Shown: in pieces, positions 57,351 to 64,000 of the stretch
Layout of the letters: each line of letters opens with the position of its first letter
Position numbering within the stretch: the first letter of the stretch is position 1
The notes under the pieces: generated by a model
What the model saw: only the letters and a program-made list of their open reading frames with translations
What the model was told of the DNA's origin: nothing
The model's database searches: none
Position numbers and translations under genes: made by a program
From: Darksidea phi
Lineage: Eukaryota; Ascomycota; Dothideomycetes; Pleosporales; Lentitheciaceae
Length of the DNA: 64,000 nucleotides
Reading direction: 5' to 3'
NCBI GenBank assembly: GCA_030770425.1
Contig: JASJFT010000096.1
Location: 1-64,000, forward strand

Positions 57351-58452
57351 AGGTAATTAGAATCACGAAAAACACAGCCAGCCCAGGAGCCAACGTGACA
57401 TCACGCCGGGTAGTGGCCCAAGCTCCTGGGGGAGGGGATTAGTTAAGGTTATATTTCTAGGTATAGTAGGTATCTACCTAGAAGTATTAGAGCTTATCTT
57501 TCATAGCTTACTTTCCGTAAAAGGTAAGCTTACGATAACCGGCCTTACTCTTACCTTTACCTTTTATTAAGTCTCTAAAGGTAACTTCTTCGTAATCGGC
57601 TTCCAAGTGTACGAAAGAATCGTATATCGCGGGGTATTTTTGCCAGAAAGATTGGCTAGGCTGAGCCTGCCGTCATCTTCGAGCCGCAAAAGACGCATGG
57701 GGAATATGAGCGCGTTCTAGCAAGGTACATCATTAGACAATCATAAGAAAGATATACACGAGTTGGGCAGTCAAAGAAGCTCAACTGTGCTTATAAAACT
57801 CTTACAGAGTGAGTTCTACGGATAGTGGAGCAGGTAGTAGCGACAAGCCTGAGGTTCAGCTATTTCTTATCACATGGCCGGATAAGCGCGCTTGAATAAG
57901 TAACACTGTACAAAGGCAGCCTTAGACGTGGTATCTTGCCTGGCATAGCCACCATTAGATACGATTTCGGATACAAACGGCCCTAAAACCTGGCGATTAG
58001 TTCCGCCAGCCATCGTCAATAATCTGAACTCCTCATAACCCTTAAGTAATTAAACTTGGGCTTAGCGTGAGACCCATGCTCCGAAGGCTGAGATTTAAGA
58101 TGGAATAGTCTCTTGTGTATGTGGAGATGATGAATGGTTTGTATAGTACAGGTGAGCAAAGCACGGATAAAGTATGATGTGAATGCGAATGCGAACGCCG
58201 ACGGGGTCCATGGCGCCCCCAGCGTGGATTCCCTTGCCCCAGTGCAAGCACCGAAACCCCAACCTCTGGTGACCTAGACGTATTAGATCTAACAAAGTTT
58301 CGATTATAGAACAGATCAATCACGCACAAAATCTGTGATAAAAAAAACACCGAAGGCACCGTACTCCGATATGTGGTCTGGCACGCATATGGGGTTACCG
58401 TTTCTGCTCTCACTATTAGGCTTGGCTCAAACATGGTAGGGAGACTACTCAC
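57351..58452. other. Intergenic region and 3' part of the Mdm35 locus
   Basis: No clear gene. A minus-strand frame that continues from Mdm35 to 58042 has an unusual composition and is more likely untranslated sequence or intron. Confidence 0.4.
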
Positions 58453-58839
58453 GAGTCGCATATGCTCGGCATCATTTTCACGATTGTCGTCGCGTGCTTC
58501 TTTGAGCATGTTGTCGATGCCTCGGGACTTCAGCGCTTTCTGTGCTTGAGTCAGATCTGGAAAATTGAGCTCTAGGTAAAGACGTACGGATAGGCATTGT
58601 TCATACTGCTTGAAAAGCGGATCACATTCATCGGTTTTTGCAGTTCCTCTCAAGAATTCTGCATGTTTTGTTAGCCGTCTTCGATTTCCACTCTCTGAGA
58701 GAGATGGACATGCTCTCGCTGTACCACTTCAAGAAGCAGGTGTCGTAGCGCCTAAAGGCGATCAGCGAAGACAGTAATGGTCATTCCTGCATACACACTC
58801 TTTCACCTCATTACACTCCGGTGCTAATGAAGCGGACAT
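58453..58839 (-). CDS. MDM35: Mitochondrial intermembrane-space protein Mdm35 (twin CX9C)
   Basis: Exons 58839-58799, 58751-58714 and 58658 onward, with a further intron inside (GTACGT donor after CLS). The product starts MSASLAPECNEVKERYDTCF, giving the first C-x9-C pair, then KWYSEKFLRGTAKTDE, then CDPLFKQYEQC as the second C-x9-C pair, and continues KALKSRGIDNMLKEARDDN. Mdm35 forms a complex with Ups1/Ups2 and carries phospholipids between the mitochondrial membranes. The intron at 58659-58713 begins with GC instead of GT (GCATGT) and has a perfect GGCTAAC branch; only this border keeps the conserved KWYSEKFL. The C-terminus after EHMR is not settled: another donor (GTGAGT) follows at 58452. 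The gene is divergent from RRP6, 238 bases away. Confidence 0.88.
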
Positions 58840-59076
58840 GATGAACTGAGTCGATGGAGAGTAGATGCCTCGAATTTGATGGCGAGGTGGAGGCCCAGAT
58901 CCAAGCTTTATCGATAAGAAAATGCCAAGACTTCGTCTGCGACCGAATTTCTTCCTAGCTTTCAGAAACCGCGATCGCATTCCTAACACTCACAACCTCC
59001 CAGCGCCTATAGAAGGCGGCATACTTATACGCGACTCCATTACCGCGATATGGTAGCCATCCGCCACTAAGCCACC

Positions 59077-61567
59077 ATGGATTCCTTCAAGACGCTCCAA
59101 GACTCCATATCCGCCGCACTCAAGTCGACAACGCTCTCCGCAACCAACATCAGCGGCGCCGACATAGCCTTCCAGCGCTCGCTCAACCCCGCAGCTGGAA
59201 TTGCGCTCGACAACCAAAATGCCCGGCTTCTTCAACTCGCGCAGCGCCTTTTGGAAAATGCTGCAACGAGCTCGGACGCTGTAGGTCCCAAGCTACCCGA
59301 CGCCGAAGCCATAGACGGCAATTGGAGGGGGGTTGTTGATGTCATCGACAGCTTGCTTGAGAAAGCGGATATCAGTCTGGACGAGTACACGGGCGTGGTG
59401 AAGCGCATAAGCCCTGGCGCGGATCAGGTACGACATTGGAGAAAAACTTATGTTGTGCTGTGCTAACTTTTGCAGGCTGCTGCTGCTGCCAAACCTCGTC
59501 CGAACATCGAAGTCGCACCGAAGCATATCCCCAAGCCGCAGCTCACCTTCGAACATGTTCCCGACAACTTCCAGACTGGCGGCTTCCGCCCTCTTATGAC
59601 GTCCAAACCGCACGCGAAGATTCCATTACAGGAATGTTTGAAGACATTCAGGGATAATCGCGATAGGGAGCAGTATGCACATCATATTTGCACGCCGAAT
59701 CTCTGTGCTAACTAACAATGGCAGATATCCGCATCCTTACCAAACCGAAATCGAGACTTATGAATACCCACCCTCCATGTACGAGCAATCTGACCCCCAG
59801 CCATACCAACCGTTTCAGACGACCTCTGCAACCTTTGTAGATACCCCAGAAGCTCTTGCGATGATGCTGGCCGAGCTCAAGACTGCGAAAGAGATCGCTG
59901 TAGATATAGAGCATCACGACAACCGCTCATACGTCGGTCTCGTATCGTTAATGCAGATTAGCACCCGCGATAAAGACTGGATAGTTGATACCCTTAAGCC
60001 ATGGAGGCGGAGGCTGGAATGCTTGAACGAGGTCTTTGCGGATCCCAATATTTTAAAGGTCCTGCACGGTGCCTACATGGATATAATCTGGCTACAACGA
60101 GACCTGGGTCTGTATGTCGTTGGCTTGTTTGACACGTTTCATGCGGCCCGAGCATTAGGTTATTCAGGTGCGAGTCTGGCGTTCTTGCTCAACAAGTTCG
60201 TCAACTTCAAGGCGCAAAAGCAACATCAACTGGCGGACTGGCGGACACGGCCGTTGTCAGATGAGCTCCTGGAATACGCCAGAGCGGATACCCACTTCTT
60301 GCTGTTTGTGTTCGACAATATGCGTAACGAGCTCGTCGAGAAATCTGACTTTGGGAATCCGGAGAAGAACAAGGTGCAGGATGTTCTCAACAAATCCAAG
60401 GAGACAGCGCTGCAACGCTACGAACACCCAATATACGATTCAGAGCTGGGGCTTGGACGACCTGGCTGGTTCAATCTCATAGCTAAGACCCCCGTCCAGT
60501 TCACACCTCAGCAGTTTGCTGTTTTCAGGGCAGTACACAAGTGGAGAGATGACGTGGCCCGACAGGAGGACGAAAGCCCCCTCTTTATCATGCAAAACTA
60601 CTCCGTTTTCTCGATTAGCCGGTCTATGCCCACGGACAAGGCCGCACTGTTCAATGCAGTGCAGCATGTATCGCACATCTTGCGCGCGCGAGCAGATGAG
60701 CTTGTTCCCATCATTACGGTTACGAAAGAGAATGGTATGAACGGGCCTGATCTCCATGCAACACTTCAGAGAGCCAAAAGCCTGAGGGAAGCAGAGCATG
60801 CACGACTCGGGACTATTCCAGCTAAGGTACCAGAGGCTCTCCCGACCTTTACCGCACAAGTAGCGACTATACCCATAAATTTTGACGGCAAAGCGCTACG
60901 TGCCACCACTTCAAGCTTCTGGGGTGATTTGGGACCGACAGAACAGACACGACCAATGTCTACCCTGGAGGTTAACCTAGCATTACCCCTACCACCACTT
61001 ACCGCCGAGATCTTCAGCGACGCTAATGGCATTCCCGACTCATCTTTACCAATACACGAGAAGCCAATGTTCATTCCCAAAGAAGATAGGCCGGAAGAGG
61101 ACGAGCGCACCGACATCTTTGTCGTCAAACAACTCGGCAGTCGAAAGCGTAAACGCGCTGACGCTATAGAAGAGCACGTCGAGTCAATTCCACGATTAGA
61201 CCCCATGCAAGATGACGAGATCATGCTGGAAGAGGAAGATCCTGGGACTGAAATCCGTCGAGAGAAAGCGGCGAGAAAAGCAGCCAAGAAGGCGAAGAAG
61301 GAGGCAAATCGTGCGGCTGCTGCAGAGTCACTCAACTATAACGACGATGAACCGGCGTTTGACTACGCGAATGCGCCGAGTGTACTGCACGCGCAGGACA
61401 AGGAGATGCAGGATCGGAAGGGCAAGGATAGGAAAGGGAAGAAAGAGAAAAAGGGTGCCGGTGGGTTCAATCCGTTCGCAAAGACGGGAGATGCGCCGAA
61501 GGGGTCGTCGCGGGCACCGGCGGCGCAGAAGGAGAGGGCGGGGAAGAGTAAGACGTTTTCGTCTTGA
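59077..61567 (+). CDS. RRP6: Exosome 3'-5' exoribonuclease Rrp6
   Basis: Three exons (59077-59427, 59476-59672, 59725-61567) give 796 residues. An N-terminal PMC2NT-type helical domain (MDSFKTLQDSISAALKSTT and following) precedes the DEDDy nuclease: exonuclease I as VDIEHHD (Asp243, Glu245), exo II around LHGAYMDIIWLQRDLGLY, and exo III as YARADTHFLL, with Tyr and Asp in place. An HRDC domain follows (FRAVHKWRDDVARQEDESP), then a charged, Lys-rich tail with KKAKKEANRAAAAE and KGKDRKGKKEKKG, likely nuclear. Rrp6 trims and degrades RNA as part of the nuclear exosome. All catalytic acidic residues are kept, and the length is close to other fungal Rrp6 proteins. Confidence 0.95.
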
Positions 61568-61806
61568 GGCGGCACGAGAAGGGCATGACTATTGGTTGTT
61601 GGGGTGGAATCGGTTCTTTGTACATGATTGATACCTTCCTAGATCTTAGGACTTCGCGGAACTGAGCGAGGCTTCTATGAGCCGATACATCATTGATGTA
61701 ATCGTCAAAACTTCATATCATATTCCTCCCATCCATCCCAATTTGTGTGCTCCCAAATCCATACACATAAGGAGGCTCTTATTATCCCTTCATCCTCGTC
61801 ACCTAT

Positions 61807-62802
61807 TCAAACAATTTCCCCCTCCAATATCCTATAGAACACACCGAAATTGCCCGATCCGTTTACACCACGCTTATCTCCCCTAGCATTATCCAGCACT
61901 GCAAACACGACGTCCTCCCACCAGCCGCCCCGAAACTCATCCTCTCGGAAGACTTCTAGGAAGCACTGTGCCACATCGCCAGGCGGATTCGCAAAGACCC
62001 CGCAACCCAGCGCACCTAAGACTAACTTCGTATGCCCTTGCCTCGCGGCCACACGCAGCGAAAGCCGGATCTTCTTCTTCGTCGTATTCCGCTCACCTTC
62101 CATGGCGAATTTGCCATCTTTAGAGTCTGGATGGCGGAGGCCTGCAACACTAATTACTGACGTGATGGGCAGTGTCTCGGCTGGGTTGGAAGAGTCGAGC
62201 AGCTTGTGGCCTGAGGACATGGAGGTACGCATGAGCAGGACGTTGGGCGAGTAGATTGTGCTGAGAGTCGGAATGGGATAGTATGATTTGTGTAGACTGA
62301 GATAGAGCGACGAGCGGTAACAGAGACATTCTTCCTGTGCGAGGGCGCCGTTTTGCCAGCCGCCGCCGGGATGGCGTTCAGAGGCTAAGTTGAGGACTGC
62401 TACCGGTTTGAGGGGTTTTGCAGGCGTAGTTGTTGCGGGAATTTTACCCTTCATGTCTGGGGTGGCGGTGTTTGTGGAACTCGTGTCTCCTTTTGAGATC
62501 GAAGTTGAGGTAGACTTGCTGATGGAGTTGATTGTTGTTCCGGGTTGGAGTTCAAGGGCGGTGTCGAAGGTATCCTGGTCGAGGATGCGAATGCGTGTTC
62601 CTTTTTGCCCGGCCTTTTCGTCGTCTGTCGAAAGACTGAGGCCAGGGCAGTCCTTTGGATCGAGCGGCGTAGTATCCTTCAAGCTGTAGATCGAGGAGGC
62701 TGTTGCATTGAAACTAGGGACCTGGGAGAGGATATCCGGTAGGATTTTGATGGTCTCGGCGGCGACCTCACGGAGCCGCATGCGTCGGTTGATACCTGAC
62801 AT
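61807..62802 (-). CDS. Microbial-type poly(ADP-ribose) glycohydrolase (PARG-like macrodomain protein)
   Basis: Intronless; the start at 62802 (MSGINRRMRLREVAAETIKIL) is preferred over 62928. The product is 331 residues. The PARG signature is clear: SERHPGGGWQNGALAQEECL with GGG at 146-148 and the catalytic QEE at 156-158. It is followed by RSSLYLSL, by SVISVAGLRHPD, and by KLVLGALGCGVFANPPGDVA, the second nucleotide-binding loop. The family removes ADP-ribose chains from proteins or cleaves ADP-ribose-type linkages. The N-terminal RLREVAAETIKILPD block is usual in the fungal group. A Ser/Thr/Lys-rich insert (residues about 90-130) is specific to this group. It is divergent from the gene at 63334. 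Confidence 0.92.
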   Translation of the reverse strand: MSGINRRMRLREVAAETIKILPDILSQVPSFNATASSIYSLKDTTPLDPKDCPGLSLSTDDEKAGQKGTRIRILDQDTFDTALELQPGTTINSISKSTSTSISKGDTSSTNTATPDMKGKIPATTTPAKPLKPVAVLNLASERHPGGGWQNGALAQEECLCYRSSLYLSLHKSYYPIPTLSTIYSPNVLLMRTSMSSGHKLLDSSNPAETLPITSVISVAGLRHPDSKDGKFAMEGERNTTKKKIRLSLRVAARQGHTKLVLGALGCGVFANPPGDVAQCFLEVFREDEFRGGWWEDVVFAVLDNARGDKRGVNGSGNFGVFYRILEGEIV

Positions 62803-63333
62803 TGTATTATGTTGGTTGAATGGAGGCTTGGAGGTGAGGCGTGTCTGTTCGAGAGGCATTTGTGGTAGATTTATGGAGAGGAAGGAGGGAAAGCAGGAAG
62901 GAAGGTCTGAAGCGCTCAGCTTATACAAACGACTGAGGTGGTTGCAAGTGATGCCATTCAGGCAGCAGTGATTGAGTCACCTAAAAAAAAGGGCTGAAAA
63001 GCGCCATAGAAACTAGCTTCAAGGCTTTTTGGCTTTTAGCTGAAATACTAAATATTCCAAGGCAGTGTGTCTAAGTCTTTGTTGCGTCCAGTGAAGGTGA
63101 AAGCCCGGTCGGCGATGTCTACTCCGGATTTCACCGAAAGGGTTCAGCCCTACGACCCGGTTATACGTCCGTGCGTAAAGCCCCACATTCGCTAAGGCGA
63201 TCAACCAGAATTGGGGAGAGCTGCATGCCACTTTCCCATCCCATCCCATCACTCCAACACAACAACATCACTTCCCCAACTATCTAACCACCTCTTACCG
63301 GCCCCATGTAATCCATCAACATCCTACTGCAAC
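62803..63333. promoter_or_regulatory. Divergent intergenic region, PARG-like / unknown gene
   Basis: About 530 bases between opposite starts holding both promoters. An A-rich run at 62981-62990 and short direct GGCTTTT repeats near 63020-63035 are the only special traits. Confidence 0.4.
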
Positions 63334-64000
63334 ATGCCTCCCACCACGCTCTCCGCCTTCCACCCTTCGCCCAAGCGCAAGCGCGACCAGCCGCCGCCCG
63401 TCCCGCTTCTAAACACTGCTCTGCGACCAACCTCGACGCCTCCCCGTGGCAGTCCCGCGCCCGATAGCCCTAGAAATGCGGTCGCAGAGCAGTTAGGAGG
63501 CATGTCATTGATGAGTGTTTCGTCGATTCCTATGGGTCCGCTTTCACCGATTCATGAGGGGTTGCGGAAGAAGCCGAAGCTAGAGGAAGGTAGGGCGGAT
63601 AGTGGGACGTCGCTGAACCAGTATCTTGCGAGAACGCAGGAGGATGCTACGCTTGATGGACAGAATGGGGATACTGTCGCTGTTGGTGGGGTGAAGCCGT
63701 ATTCGAGGGTGATCCCGGAAACGCCTGAAGCACAACAACCCCGCATCTTCTCCGACATTTTCTCTTTTGCGCAGCAACCAACTGCTTTTGTCTCATCGTC
63801 GACGAGCGCACTGTCCCAATCGACCGCAACAATAAATCGACGCTCCAAATCAAAAGATCGCGCCGAGGAACCCTCGCAGCGGAAAAAGTCGCCATCACCC
63901 CCGCTTTCAACGCTCACGTGGCAGGACAGTGAGATCACGGGACATCTTGCCGGACCCACAACCGATCCAGACGATGATGGGACAGGCTTGAATGGGATCG
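63334..64000 (+). CDS. Unknown conserved fungal protein, cut by the window end
   Basis: An open frame of 222 codons runs from the ATG at 63334 to the last base with no stop. It starts MPPTTLSAFHPSPKRKRDQ, a possible nuclear localisation signal (PKRKRD), and continues Pro/Ser-rich and mostly disordered with IPETPEA, RIFSDIFSFAQQ and LTWQDSEITGHL blocks, the last being the sort of short conserved patch seen in fungal nuclear proteins. I do not recognise a family. The C-terminal part lies outside the window, and the N-terminal context does not tell the function. Confidence 0.8.
   Translation, partial: MPPTTLSAFHPSPKRKRDQPPPVPLLNTALRPTSTPPRGSPAPDSPRNAVAEQLGGMSLMSVSSIPMGPLSPIHEGLRKKPKLEEGRADSGTSLNQYLARTQEDATLDGQNGDTVAVGGVKPYSRVIPETPEAQQPRIFSDIFSFAQQPTAFVSSSTSALSQSTATINRRSKSKDRAEEPSQRKKSPSPPLSTLTWQDSEITGHLAGPTTDPDDDGTGLNGI

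Noticed and set aside
58042..58452. C-terminal extension of Mdm35 to 58042
   Set aside because: The added 130 residues are unlike any Mdm35 tail and begin with a GTGAGT donor, so this is probably intron and untranslated sequence.
60766..61335. Minus-strand Ser-rich frame of 189 codons
   Set aside because: Antisense to the RRP6 tail; its Ser/Phe-rich composition comes from the Lys/Glu-rich coding strand.

Overview
The window is nuclear DNA of a filamentous ascomycete (Pezizomycotina; probably Dothideomycetes or a relative, but the sequence does not settle the class). Genes are dense on both strands and carry short introns (about 45-60 nt, GT-AG) with CTAAC/CTAAT-like branch sites. Conserved eukaryotic housekeeping genes are present, and AT/TA-rich stretches show the C-to-T and G-to-A decay typical of repeat-induced point mutation (RIP).

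Layout. 1-2640: a RIP-altered repeat, a methyltransferase gene, and a GliT-like dithiol oxidase gene whose 5' part is lost in AT-rich DNA. 2900-7150: a coiled-coil protein and an MFS transporter. 8476-24907: a housekeeping block with a disordered conserved protein, ribosomal protein eL29, an AMMECR1 protein, the AMSH-like deubiquitinase Sst2, the V-ATPase assembly factor Pkr1, a Cys-rich unknown, SDH assembly factor 3, the eRF1 methyltransferase Mtq2, a protein kinase, SmD1, a mitochondrial enoyl-CoA hydratase and a HIT hydrolase. 26313-32249: accessory genes (DUF6594 membrane protein, a small secreted SH3b-like cysteine protein, two unknowns). 32581-37277: a 1548-residue helical-repeat protein ending in a CHAT (caspase-like) protease domain. 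37460-49606: AT-rich DNA, then a berberine-bridge-type oxidase, a short-chain dehydrogenase, an alpha/beta-hydrolase fragment and a wrecked highly reducing polyketide synthase; this reads as a decaying secondary-metabolite locus. 50090-55835: the GGA clathrin adaptor, a BYS1-type secreted protein and a broken FAD oxidoreductase resembling Delta24-sterol reductase. 56321-57350: the second, inverted copy of the opening repeat plus a RIP-mutated mobile element. 58453-64000: Mdm35, the exosome nuclease Rrp6, a PARG-type hydrolase and the start of an unknown gene.

The housekeeping genes serve unrelated core functions; some share short divergent promoters (SDHAF3/MTQ2, MDM35/RRP6). The accessory parts hold three broken metabolic genes and one gene fragment, mostly next to RIP-decayed DNA, so the window looks like conserved blocks separated by gene-eroding repeat islands. 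The most notable candidates for new biology are the TPR-CHAT protease with its divergently transcribed unknown partner, and the secreted SH3b-like protein.
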